A stretch of 8,978 nucleotides of DNA from Nostoc sp. CHAB 5715 (GTDB lineage: Bacteria > Cyanobacteriota > Cyanobacteriia > Cyanobacteriales > Nostocaceae). The stretch spans positions 1-8,978 of the forward strand of contig NZ_JAIVFR010000204.1 in the NCBI RefSeq assembly GCF_020829685.1, given 5' to 3'. Positions 1-5,473 of the stretch are shown here, one piece after another. A model generated the notes under the pieces. That model saw only the letters and a program-made list of their open reading frames with translations. It was not told the origin of the DNA and did no database searches. Position numbers and translations under genes: made by a program. Numbering within the stretch: the first letter of the stretch is position 1; every line of letters begins with the position of its first letter.

Positions 1-40
1 GGCTAAAATTGAGCGTAGGCGTAGCCCGCACAACTCTTGG

Positions 41-73
41 AGACGCTGCGCGTAGCTTGCTTCCACGAAGTGG
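41..73. repeat. Palindromic interspersed repeat, copy A
   Basis: This 33-nt unit is closely similar to the one at 434-466, sharing the core CGCGTAGCTTGCTTC. It contains a near-palindrome at 45-56 (GCTGCGCGTAGC) followed by a small hairpin with stem CCAC (63-66) and GTGG (70-73) and loop GAA. In the other copy the stem is CTCC/GGAG, so both sides have changed together and pairing is kept. It resembles the small mobile palindromic repeats scattered through Nostoc-type genomes; that family link is from memory. Confidence 0.65.
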
Positions 74-179
74 TACGACATGGTTCGACTCCGCTCACTA
101 GCCGCTCAACGACCTCGGGTGATGACGATTGCATCCAAGATATATAAGGAATACCGATTTCTCGGATATTGTGGTTAGT

Positions 180-357
180 TAGGACTTACGCATTGACAGA
201 AGTAATTAAATATGTATATGGATTTTTAGGCATTCAAGTTTGATTTTTTCACTATTAGTCAGCGATCGCTAGTGATCTAGAGCTAATAGCCAATAGCCTG
301 AAACGACCAATTTTAGTTATACACATGATAGTTATTTTGTACAGTGCGTAAGTCCTA
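180..357. mobile_element. MITE-like element, 178 bp, with target duplication
   Basis: The ends are perfect 13-bp inverted repeats: TAGGACTTACGCA at 180-192 and its reverse complement at 345-357. The element is flanked on both sides by the direct repeat TTAGT (175-179 and 358-362), the expected footprint of a transposase making a 5-bp staggered cut. Similarity between the two ends continues imperfectly inward for about 25-35 nt on each side (for example TTGACA against CTGTACA next to the terminal repeat), so the element could fold back on itself. The interior is AT-rich, holds one HIP1 site (262-269) and has no open frame of useful length. It must therefore have been moved by a transposase encoded elsewhere. 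I cannot name the parent IS family from the sequence alone. Confidence 0.8.
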
Positions 358-433
358 TTAGTGTCTTGACCATCAATGCCACAAGCGAAAACCAAGCTTA
401 TAGGTATATATTGCAAGAAAACCCTTCCCTACG

Positions 434-466
434 GAACGCTACGCGTAGCTTGCTTCTCCGAAGGAG
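434..466. repeat. Palindromic interspersed repeat, copy B
   Basis: This is the second copy of the 33-nt repeat at 41-73, in the same orientation. It contains a perfect 12-bp palindrome, GCTACGCGTAGC (438-449), and a hairpin with stem CTCC (456-459) and GGAG (463-466) around the loop GAA. Compared with copy A the loop is identical and the stem sequence differs on both arms. Confidence 0.65.
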
Positions 467-519
467 TAGGGCAGAGCTACGGGTAAAAGATTTGGGTCTT
501 GGGAACCAGGACTTCTGCC

Positions 520-613
520 CTTGGAGGGATGTCAGACCAATAGAACTACGGAGTTCTCTTAGGTATTCCCGATGAATTGGGAGAGCTATGTCCGTCTAGA
601 CGGCGGGGTAGTT
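520..613 (+). mobile_element. Possible 3' end remnant of an IS200/IS605-type element
   Basis: The plus frame ending at 575 reads CPWRDVRPIELRSSLRYSR before its stop. This resembles the zinc-finger-plus-tail end of OrfB/TnpB-like proteins (…ACG-x-DVRP…) as I remember them. About 17 nt beyond the stop lies a perfect 12-bp palindrome, CCGTCTAGACGG (592-603), followed by CGGGGTAGTTCAC. A subterminal hairpin just inside the 3' boundary is typical of IS200/IS605 right ends. No transposase body precedes it, because the upstream sequence is other repeats. If correct, this is a dead fragment. The identification rests on recall of motif shapes and is weak. Confidence 0.27.
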
Positions 614-713
614 CACAAGGGTAATACAAGTCACAAGCTGAATATTATCAAAATATCAAGGGTAGATGGGGTAATGCTGGTTACAGTCACGAATTATAAA
701 TATTTATTATGAA

Positions 714-741
714 TGGGCATTGGGCATTGGGCATGGGGCAT
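714..741. repeat. Heptanucleotide tandem repeat, TGGGCAT x4
   Basis: Three exact TGGGCAT heptamers (714-720, 721-727, 728-734) are followed by one variant, GGGGCAT (735-741), all in perfect 7-nt register. This is the short tandemly repeated repetitive (STRR) type of sequence known from heterocystous cyanobacteria. A G-rich tract (742-772) and then a C-rich tract (about 806-850) follow. The two are roughly complementary and could form an imperfect foldback downstream of pilD. Confidence 0.75.
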
Positions 742-853
742 TGGGAAGAGGACTTGGGGACAAGGGGAAGGGAAAGACTTGTTGCAAGTTCTAACTTTTG
801 TCACCTTTTCCCCCTGCCTCCCTTGCTCCCTACTTCCTGCTCCCCACTCCAGT

Positions 854-1702
854 TCAAGACGCTGGGAAAAATAACCGCAGGTAGCTAGACAAAATGGCTT
901 CGCCGCTAAATAGAGTAATCACAGATCCTAAAGCCAGAAAAGGGCCAAAAGGCATCTTTTGTCCTAACCTTGGTAGCGATGTCTCTTGACTTGCGGTTTT
1001 GCGTCTACGCATAATGACACTGCTGCCAATTAACGCTCCTAGCACACAAGCAATAAAACTAGCCAAGAGCAAATATTTCCAACCTAACCAAGCTCCCATC
1101 ATGGCTGCTAACTTGGCATCACCTGCACCCATTGCAGCTTTACCAAAAGCAATTGAACCCAATAGGGCGATCGCATCAAACAGCCATAAGCCCAATACTG
1201 CGCCAACTATCGCCATCATCAGGTGATTTACCAATGCCACGGAACTAGCCTCTGGTAAAAAACCAACCACCATTTGAAAAAAAATCCCCACCACCAAACC
1301 CGATTGAGTAAGTGGATTGGGTAGAGTCATTGTATCTAGGTCGATAAGCGATAGTGCCAATAACCAACTACAAAAAGCCCAATAGCCTATTGTTAAAGTT
1401 GAAACTTGGAATACCAAAAAAACTAGTAAAAAAATTATGCCCGTTACCCCTTCTACCACAGGATAACGGACAGCAATTTTGTTTTTGCAATATCGACACC
1501 GCCCTCTTAACGAAATCCAACCAAATACTGGTACATTATCGTAAGCTTTTAGCTGGTTTAAGCAGTGGGGACAACGAGAGGGCGGCCAAAGAATTGACAA
1601 CCCAGCAGGTAGCCGATAAACAATAACGTTAATAAAACTGCCAATAGATGCACCCAAAGCAAAGACCATTACACTCGCCAAAATGGCGAACAAAATGTCC
1701 AT
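854..1702 (-). CDS. pilD: Type IV prepilin peptidase / N-methyltransferase
   Basis: This bifunctional inner-membrane aspartyl protease of the A24 family cleaves the short leader of type IV pilins and pseudopilins and then N-methylates the new N terminus. It is needed for pili, motility and DNA uptake in cyanobacteria. The 282-residue length is normal. The N-terminal part has GSFINVIVYRLP (21-32) and the zinc-binding pairs Cys44/Cys47 (CPHC) and Cys69/Cys72 (CRYC), characteristic of the full bifunctional type. Catalytic aspartates are expected at LIDLDTMTLPN (Asp121 or Asp123) and in the GAGDAK motif (Asp195). Several hydrophobic segments fit a polytopic membrane protein. ATG at 1702 is the natural start. 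The only Shine-Dalgarno-like sequence upstream, AAAGGA, lies in the heptamer array, about 11 nt before the start. The gene stands alone; the small gene behind it is 157 nt away. Confidence 0.93.
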   Translation of the reverse strand: MDILFAILASVMVFALGASIGSFINVIVYRLPAGLSILWPPSRCPHCLNQLKAYDNVPVFGWISLRGRCRYCKNKIAVRYPVVEGVTGIIFLLVFLVFQVSTLTIGYWAFCSWLLALSLIDLDTMTLPNPLTQSGLVVGIFFQMVVGFLPEASSVALVNHLMMAIVGAVLGLWLFDAIALLGSIAFGKAAMGAGDAKLAAMMGAWLGWKYLLLASFIACVLGALIGSSVIMRRRKTASQETSLPRLGQKMPFGPFLALGSVITLFSGEAILSSYLRLFFPAS

Positions 1703-1705
1703 ACA

Positions 1706-1768
1706 GTCATTTGTCCTTTGTCATTTGTCATTAGTCATTTGTCCTTTGTCATTTGTCCTTTGTCAATA
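1706..1768. repeat. STRR heptamer array, nine units in register (GTCATTT/GTCCTTT)
   Basis: Nine consecutive 7-nt units keep perfect register: mostly GTCATTT alternating with GTCCTTT, with GTCATTA at 1727 and GTCAATA at 1762. The array begins 3 nt upstream of the pilD start codon, so it occupies that gene's 5' leader. On the minus strand GTCCTTT reads AAAGGAC, a purine-rich sequence resembling a ribosome binding site. The segment 1720-1739 is complementary, with one mismatch in 20, to 1834-1853 in the second array. This permits a long hairpin. Confidence 0.85.
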
Positions 1769-1829
1769 ACTAATGACCAATACTTCGACTACGCCCTTCG
1801 GCTACGCTCAGGACAAGCTCAGTACAAGT

Positions 1830-1864
1830 GACTAATGACTAATGACCAATGACTAATGACTAAT
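1830..1864. repeat. STRR heptamer array, five units (GACTAAT/GACCAAT), opposite orientation
   Basis: Five 7-nt units, GACTAAT four times and GACCAAT once, run from 1830 to 1864. They are roughly the reverse complement of the units in the array at 1706-1768. Between the arrays lie a short ACTAATGACCAAT stretch (1769-1781) and a C/G-rich repeat (1782-1829). That repeat contains GGCTACGCTCAG and two ACAAGCTCAG/ACAAG-like pieces, a repeat of the Nostoc interspersed type. The array runs into the 3' end of the small minus-strand gene, whose TAG stop (1860-1862) lies in the last heptamer. Confidence 0.8.
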
Positions 1865-2120
1865 ACATGTGCGATTCTATTTGACTCAATGGCACAAAAC
1901 ATTCTTGAGGTAAAAGAACTGGTTGGTTAGTGAAAATAACCTTACCTCGATGAGTTACACGATTAATTGCTACACCGGAAGGTTGCCCAGCTATTTCGGG
2001 ATGTACTTCACAGTGAGTATAGTATATCTGCCCGGCGGCTCTGATTAGGGCGGGATCAATCAAAGGCGATTGGTTCTTTGGGGCGGTAAAATTTACTTGA
2101 CCTTGTCGTAATGCGTACAC
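1860..2120 (-). CDS. Small uncharacterised protein, 86 residues
   Basis: I do not recognise a named family. The frame opens with GTG at 2120. A TAA stop sits in the same frame at 2130-2132, so GTG is the only reasonable start, and no clear ribosome binding site precedes it. The product is soluble-looking, with no membrane segment or signal peptide. It has a central stretch YYTHCEVHPEIAGQPSG (residues 33-49) with Cys-x2-His spacing and a basic/hydrophobic C-terminal half. Codon use resembles the neighbours, and the composition looks like a real protein rather than a shadow frame. It lies 90 nt downstream of leuB on the same strand and could be co-transcribed with it. The stop codon lies in a heptamer repeat, so the last residues may have been changed by repeat expansion. 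Confidence 0.55.
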   Translation of the reverse strand: MYALRQGQVNFTAPKNQSPLIDPALIRAAGQIYYTHCEVHPEIAGQPSGVAINRVTHRGKVIFTNQPVLLPQECFVPLSQIESHMY

Positions 2121-2210
2121 TATCGACTGTTATTTGATTGCTAGATTTCCCTTTAGTCTACCCGAAACTTATAGCAAAGGTTGCCAAATTGCCCAAGTTG
2201 TATTATTTAA

Positions 2211-3299
2211 TTATTTTCCTTCAAGAGCTAAAATCAGTGCATCGCCCATAGCGCGGCAACCTAAAAGGTTTTTTCCTGAAGAAATTATATCCCCAGTGCG
2301 ATCGCCTTGTTCTAAAACTTGCAATACGCCTTGTTCGATGTGATCTGCCGCTTTTGGCTGGTCTAAACCGTACCGTAACATCATCGCCGCACTCAAAACC
2401 TGTGCGAGAGGGTTAGCTTTATCCTGTCCAGCAATATCTGGGGCGGAACCGTGGACTGGTTCAAACACACCAGGCCCAGAAGCACCCAAACTAGCCGAGG
2501 GTAACATCCCAATACTACCTGTGAGCATGGCAGCAGCATCAGAGAGAATATCGCCAAACAAATTGCCTGTAACGATGGTATCGAACTGCTTGGGAGCGCG
2601 TAATAACTGCATAGCAGCATTATCTACATATAAATGAGATAGTTCGATATCTGGATATTCTTGAGAAAGTTGGGTGATGCGATCGCGCCACAACTGAGAT
2701 ACTTCTAATACGTTCGCTTTATCCACCGAACAAAGTTTTCCACCGCGTTTGCGGGCTGCTTCAAACGCCACTCGTCCAATGCGTTCAATTTCCGATTCGG
2801 TGTAAACCATTGTATTTACACCGCGTTTTTCACCAGTTTCTGTGGCAAAAATTCCCTTGGGTTTACCGAAGTAAATCCCACCAGTGAGTTCACGCACCAC
2901 CATAATATCCACGCCTTCCACAACTTCGCGTTTCAAAGTCGAGGCGTCGATTAGCTGGGGCAAAATTTTCGCTGGGCGCAAATTGGCAAATAATCCTAAA
3001 CCTGCACGTAGTCCTAACAAACCTGCTTCTGGGCGTAAATTTGATGGTAGGGAATCCCATTTATAACCACCAATCGCTGCGAGTAATACAGCATCACTGT
3101 TACGACAGGTATCTAGAGTCGCAGATGGTAGGGGTTCGCCTGTGGTATCAATTGCTGCACCACCGATGAGGGCTTCTTGAAATTCAAACTTCAGATCAAA
3201 TTGCTTCCCTACGACTTTTAGCACATCTACCGCCACTGCCATAATTTCAGGGCCAATGCCATCGCCGGGGAGTAGAGTAATGCGGTAGTTTTGGGTCAT
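2211..3299 (-). CDS. leuB: 3-isopropylmalate dehydrogenase
   Basis: This cytoplasmic NAD-dependent enzyme oxidises and decarboxylates (2R,3S)-3-isopropylmalate to 2-oxoisocaproate, the third step of leucine biosynthesis. At 362 residues it is full length and spans the isocitrate/isopropylmalate dehydrogenase fold. It opens with the [10 protein letters not shown] loop (9-18). The substrate-binding arginines are Arg98 (GLRAG), Arg108 (NLRPA) and Arg136 (VRELTGG), with Tyr143 and Lys194 (VDKANVL) as catalytic residues. Metal-binding aspartates are Asp226 (YVDNAAM) and Asp250/Asp254 in the family signature NLFGDILSD. The C-terminal [10 protein letters not shown] (283-292) contributes to NAD binding. 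Nothing is missing, so the enzyme should be active. No other leu genes are nearby, as is usual in cyanobacteria, where this pathway is dispersed. It is divergent from the PIN-domain gene, with only 60 nt between. Confidence 0.97.
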   Translation of the reverse strand: MTQNYRITLLPGDGIGPEIMAVAVDVLKVVGKQFDLKFEFQEALIGGAAIDTTGEPLPSATLDTCRNSDAVLLAAIGGYKWDSLPSNLRPEAGLLGLRAGLGLFANLRPAKILPQLIDASTLKREVVEGVDIMVVRELTGGIYFGKPKGIFATETGEKRGVNTMVYTESEIERIGRVAFEAARKRGGKLCSVDKANVLEVSQLWRDRITQLSQEYPDIELSHLYVDNAAMQLLRAPKQFDTIVTGNLFGDILSDAAAMLTGSIGMLPSASLGASGPGVFEPVHGSAPDIAGQDKANPLAQVLSAAMMLRYGLDQPKAADHIEQGVLQVLEQGDRTGDIISSGKNLLGCRAMGDALILALEGK

Positions 3300-3359
3300 A
3301 GCTGATTATTACTAGGTAAATGCTTGTAGATCAAATATCATACCTAGCAAAATGTACCG

Positions 3360-3817
3360 ATGGAGTTTTTAATTTATTTAGATGTGTGTTGTCTGAATCG
3401 CCCTTTTGATGATCAGACACAAGAACGGATTTTTTTAGAAGCCGAGGCAGTGCTTCGCATTTTAGCTATTATTCAAATGGGTGATTGGCGGTTGCAAGGA
3501 AGCGAAACCTTTGATGATGAGCTTCGGAACACTCCTGAAGGAGCAAGAAAACGGCAGATGCAGATTTGGGCTGCTTTAGCAATTAGTAAAGTGAATATAA
3601 CTCAACAAATCGCATTTCGTGGTGGGAACTTGCCCAAATGGGCTTTAAAGACTACGATGCGTTGCATATTGCTTGTGCAGAAGTTAGCAATGCCGATGTT
3701 TTGCTCACAACTGATGACAGAATGTTACGTTTGGCTGCAAGGCACAAAGACTTGCTACAAGTGAGAGTAGAGAACCCGCTTCAGTGGCTCAGAGAGGTTG
3801 CAAATGATAAATGTTAG
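3360..3817 (+). pseudogene. VapC-like PIN-domain ribonuclease, broken by a frameshift
   Basis: PIN-domain proteins of this type are Mg-dependent RNases that act as toxins of type II toxin-antitoxin systems. The frame from ATG 3360 gives IYLDVCCLNRPFDDQTQ (5-21), with the first catalytic Asp8, and then GSETFDDEL (47-55), with candidate acidic residue Glu49 or Glu54. After about residue 88 the frame loses the family pattern and stops at 3764. From 3626 the -1 frame continues it as ELAQMGFKDYDALHIACAE, then LLTTDDRML and NPLQWLREVAN, ending at TAG 3815-3817. These are the usual C-terminal PIN motifs with two more acidic sites. Loss of one G from a GGGG run near 3624-3626 explains the break; restored, the protein would be 152 residues. 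No canonical slippery heptamer is present, so this is mutation or sequencing error rather than recoding. The repaired frame overlaps the next gene by 14 nt, as in an operon. Confidence 0.82.
3791..3797 (+). promoter_or_regulatory. Ribosome binding site fixing the start of the duplicated partner gene
   Basis: AGAGAGG lies 6 nt before ATG 3804 and decides in favour of that ATG over the in-frame TTG at 3798. It lies inside the last codons of the disrupted PIN gene, consistent with translation coupled to that gene. Confidence 0.6.
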
Positions 3818-4283
3818 TAAGTTGACTCAAACTCAAATTCAGCAATTAGGAATAGATACGCTGAGTTTAGCTCTTGGCCCAGCAGGAATGGGGCTATTTA
3901 TGCATCAATTTGATCTAGGCAGTGGTGATTACACGCGAGATAGGGATGAAATATTGGGAAACCCTACTATTGAGGAAATAGTTGCCCGAATCAAAGAAAG
4001 GCGGATCTCACAGGTTGAAAGTTCAGATGTTCTGCCCAAAGTTACAAATATGAAAATGCTATATGTAACTAAACTTACTCAACGTGAGATTAGGCAACTG
4101 GGAGTAGAAGCCTTAACAAAGGCTCTTGGCCCTGCTGGAATGGCAAGATTTATGCAGCAATTTGAAATAGGTAGTGGAGATTACACACGAGACAGGGATC
4201 AAATCTTAGGAAATCCCACTATTGATGAAATCTTTGCTCGCATTGAGGAGCGACGAAAACAGCAGGAGAAGGGCGAAAAGTAG
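3804..4283 (+). CDS. Tandem-duplicated small module protein, probable antitoxin partner of the PIN gene
   Basis: The 159-residue product consists of two copies of one module, residues about 5-67 and 87-149, joined by a linker (about 68-86). Over 63 aligned positions 45 are identical (71%) without gaps. Each copy carries KLTQ, then ALGPAGM, then GSGDYTRDRD and ILGNPTI, and ends in an acidic/basic helix (ARIKERR / ARIEERR). I recall single-module proteins of about 70 residues beside PIN-domain genes in cyanobacteria. With the 14-nt overlap this suggests an antitoxin role, but I do not recognise a named antitoxin fold and no DNA-binding motif is obvious. The second copy begins with in-frame ATGs (4050, 4056) that could be the relic of a separate gene start, but they lack a good ribosome binding site. 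Synonymous changes between the copies argue against a very recent duplication. The frame is intact although its neighbour is broken. Confidence 0.78.
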   Translation: MINVSKLTQTQIQQLGIDTLSLALGPAGMGLFMHQFDLGSGDYTRDRDEILGNPTIEEIVARIKERRISQVESSDVLPKVTNMKMLYVTKLTQREIRQLGVEALTKALGPAGMARFMQQFEIGSGDYTRDRDQILGNPTIDEIFARIEERRKQQEKGEK

Positions 4284-4297
4284 AAAAGTTTTATGTG

Positions 4298-4337
4298 GTA
4301 GCGATCGCCTAGACTTGATAATCTAGATAATCGCTAC
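4298..4337 (+). terminator. Stem-loop downstream of the duplicated partner gene
   Basis: GTAGCGAT (4298-4305) pairs with ATCGCTAC (4330-4337). After a 3/3 internal loop an inner stem CTAGA (4309-4313) pairs with TCTAG (4322-4326) around an 8-nt loop. It begins 15 nt after the stop codon, where an operon terminator would sit, but has no U-run directly behind it. The left arm includes a HIP1 octamer, so part of the dyad may be coincidental. Confidence 0.35.
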
Positions 4338-4358
4338 GTTATAATCCGAAAAATTTTT

Positions 4359-4411
4359 AGTCTACTTGAGTAGACTTTAGCTATGAGCCGCTGAAATTCA
4401 TTTCTGGGCGG
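4359..4411. repeat. Double palindrome of the interspersed-repeat type
   Basis: The first dyad is AGTCTACT (4359-4366), a TG spacer, and AGTAGACT (4369-4376), a perfect 8-bp inverted repeat. The second, 11 nt on, has CCGC (4388-4391) and GCGG (4408-4411) enclosing GAAAT-TC-ATTTC (4393-4404). The pairing of an AGTCTACT dyad with a nearby second hairpin looks like a repeat I associate with Nostoc intergenic regions. Copy number cannot be judged from one window. Confidence 0.45.
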
Positions 4412-4434
4412 GCGTGGAAGCCAACAGATAAGCG

Positions 4435-4453
4435 ATTTTTAGCTTAAGTTGAC
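4435..4453 (+). repeat. Left copy of an 18-nt imperfect direct repeat around the ABC fragment
   Basis: ATTTTTAGCTTAAGTTGAC here and ATTTTTAGCTGAGTTGAC at 4665-4682 differ only by TA versus G in the middle. They lie about 230 bp apart. The right copy starts exactly where the ABC ATPase fragment stops matching its family. They may mark an illegitimate recombination junction. Confidence 0.45.
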
Positions 4454-4547
4454 ACCAATGAGCAATGTGCTTTACCCCTACGATAGATGTGGTTCAAATA
4501 CATGAAAACTGCTGTAAGTGTTAATCACAAGCCGCACCCCAGCAGCG

Positions 4548-4676
4548 ATGGTAAAAGAATTAGCAATTTGCACCCGTGGACTAACTAAGCAATTTGACCG
4601 ACACGTTGCTGTCAATGATGTTGATTTAGAAATCCAGGCAGGGGAAATATATGGACTGATTGGTATTTTTAGCTGA
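4548..4676 (+). pseudogene. ABC-transporter ATPase, N-terminal fragment
   Basis: The frame from ATG 4548 reads 42 residues to TGA 4674-4676. The pieces TRGLTKQFDRHVAVNDVDLE and AGEIYGLIG are the standard start of an ABC ATPase (ABC-2/export-type), leading into the Walker A motif. Family members continue as GPNGAGKTT after GLIG, but here the match ends at 4664 and is followed by IFS and a stop. Walker A, the signature motif and Walker B are all absent, so no ATPase can be made. A second short open stretch (4660-4770) in another frame reads LTVLAWLNLQLTRQ… and ends in TAG at 4768-4770. It looks like the tail of another gene but I cannot name it. This is a degraded junction, not a working gene. 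Confidence 0.7.
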
Positions 4677-4682
4677 GTTGAC
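4665..4682 (+). repeat. Right copy of the imperfect direct repeat at the ABC fragment junction
   Basis: This is the partner of 4435-4453 in the same orientation. It begins one base after the last codon that matches the ABC ATPase family (GGT, 4662-4664), so the break in homology coincides with the repeat boundary. Confidence 0.45.
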
Positions 4683-4794
4683 TGTTCTAGCATGGTTAAA
4701 CTTGCAGTTGACAAGGCAGGTTAGATTAGCAGGCGAATCTGCTACGAAAGCATTATTGGCAGAACGTTAGGTAAGTAGTTATCGATAAAGTTAG

Positions 4795-4831
4795 AACCCC
4801 GACTTCTCAAAGAAATCGGGGTTTTGTTTTT
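4795..4831 (+). terminator. Strong stem-loop followed by T-rich tract
   Basis: AACCCCGACTTCT (4795-4807) pairs with AGAAATCGGGGTT (4811-4823) around the 3-nt loop CAA, giving 13 pairs with one C-A mismatch. TTGTTTTT follows. This has the form of an intrinsic terminator and would end any transcript coming from the PIN/partner locus or the ABC remnant. A very similar GGGGT/ACCCC hairpin recurs widely in Nostoc-type genomes in my recollection, so it may also be a repeat serving as terminator. The stem could work on both strands, but the T-run favours plus. Confidence 0.65.
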
Positions 4832-4925
4832 CATGAATAGTTTAAGACTGCTATATTATCTATTATTTGCCTACATTATCTGTTAATTTTTTTATTGACA
4901 CAAGTATCACGAAAATCTAAAAATC

Positions 4926-5408
4926 ATGTTAAATATCCCTACTCAAGACTTACGCCATACAGCAATCCATTTTTTAGAACAAAGTCCCCCACAGCGTCTA
5001 CAAATTCTTAAACAACTGGGCATAGCTCGTTATGACTTTTTAACAAAAATCCGATTAAATGAAGCAAATATCATTTGTATAATGCGATTTTTTAAATATC
5101 CAGTTCAGTTAAAATTTCCTAATCTTATAGGAGCAGATTTATCTGGTTTAATATTAGATGGAGTAAATTTAATTCGCGGTAATTTATCAGGAGCAAATCT
5201 ACAAAATACCAGTTTAGTTAATGCAGACCTCTTATTTGCAAATTTTACGAAAGCCGACTTGAGAAATGCAGATTTACGAGGTGCAACTCTGAATGAGACT
5301 ATTTGGTTAGAGACTTTAGTAGATAAGTGTCAGCTTGGTGTAGGTACTGGTTTAACTGATTTGCAACGTCACGATTTACAACTAAGCGGAGCTAGATTCA
5401 ATTCTTGA
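4926..5408 (+). CDS. Pentapeptide-repeat protein
   Basis: This is a 160-residue cytoplasmic protein with no signal peptide. Residues about 67-123 form roughly eleven tandem A(D/N)LxX pentapeptides (for example [30 protein letters not shown]), which fold as a right-handed quadrilateral beta-helix. The N-terminal 60 residues are a separate, mostly helical region ([20 protein letters not shown]). The C-terminal 35 residues are also non-repeat, apart from a weak LSGARF unit. The family is very abundant in cyanobacteria. A few members mimic DNA, but most have no known biochemical role, and nothing here points to one. ATG 4926 has no good Shine-Dalgarno sequence. The gene lies 65 nt upstream of purT on the same strand, so co-transcription is possible. 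Confidence 0.85.
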   Translation: MLNIPTQDLRHTAIHFLEQSPPQRLQILKQLGIARYDFLTKIRLNEANIICIMRFFKYPVQLKFPNLIGADLSGLILDGVNLIRGNLSGANLQNTSLVNADLLFANFTKADLRNADLRGATLNETIWLETLVDKCQLGVGTGLTDLQRHDLQLSGARFNS

Positions 5409-5473
5409 GAAAATGGTAATTAAAACACACAAAATTATAAGATTATTAAATTGAGATTGACCTGGATAAATTA

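Larger units (their letters stand above)
1..853. other. Repeat-rich intergenic region without a convincing gene
   Basis: No open frame here has a recognisable protein, a plausible start and a usable ribosome binding site together. The longest plus-strand frame (366-575) starts with TTG and runs straight through a palindromic repeat, so I do not call it a gene. The stretch is a mosaic of short repeat families: hairpin repeats near 41-73 and 434-466, a MITE-like element at 180-357, a possible IS200/IS605 3' end near 520-613, and a heptamer run at 714-741. After that come a G-rich and then a C-rich tract up to the end of pilD. Positions 1-40 and 74-174 also look like interspersed repeat debris rather than coding sequence. 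Confidence 0.7.

Noticed and set aside
366..575. Plus-strand open frame of 69 residues
   Set aside because: It starts with TTG, runs through the palindromic repeat at 434-466 and has no ribosome binding site. Only its tail may be an IS remnant.
1706..1864. CRISPR array
   Set aside because: Repeat units are 7 nt with no spacers; this is a heptamer tandem repeat, and no cas genes are nearby.
3587..3764. Programmed -1 frameshifting in the PIN gene
   Set aside because: The two frames overlap, but no X-XXY-YYZ slippery heptamer occurs in the overlap, and PIN toxins are not known for recoding.
4050..4283. Second module as a separate gene starting at ATG 4050 or 4056
   Set aside because: The frame is continuous with the first module and there is no good ribosome binding site before either ATG. 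A minor internal start cannot be excluded.
4478..4714. Minus-strand open frame of 78 residues
   Set aside because: It is antisense to the ABC ATPase fragment, which has clear family motifs; the minus product has none.
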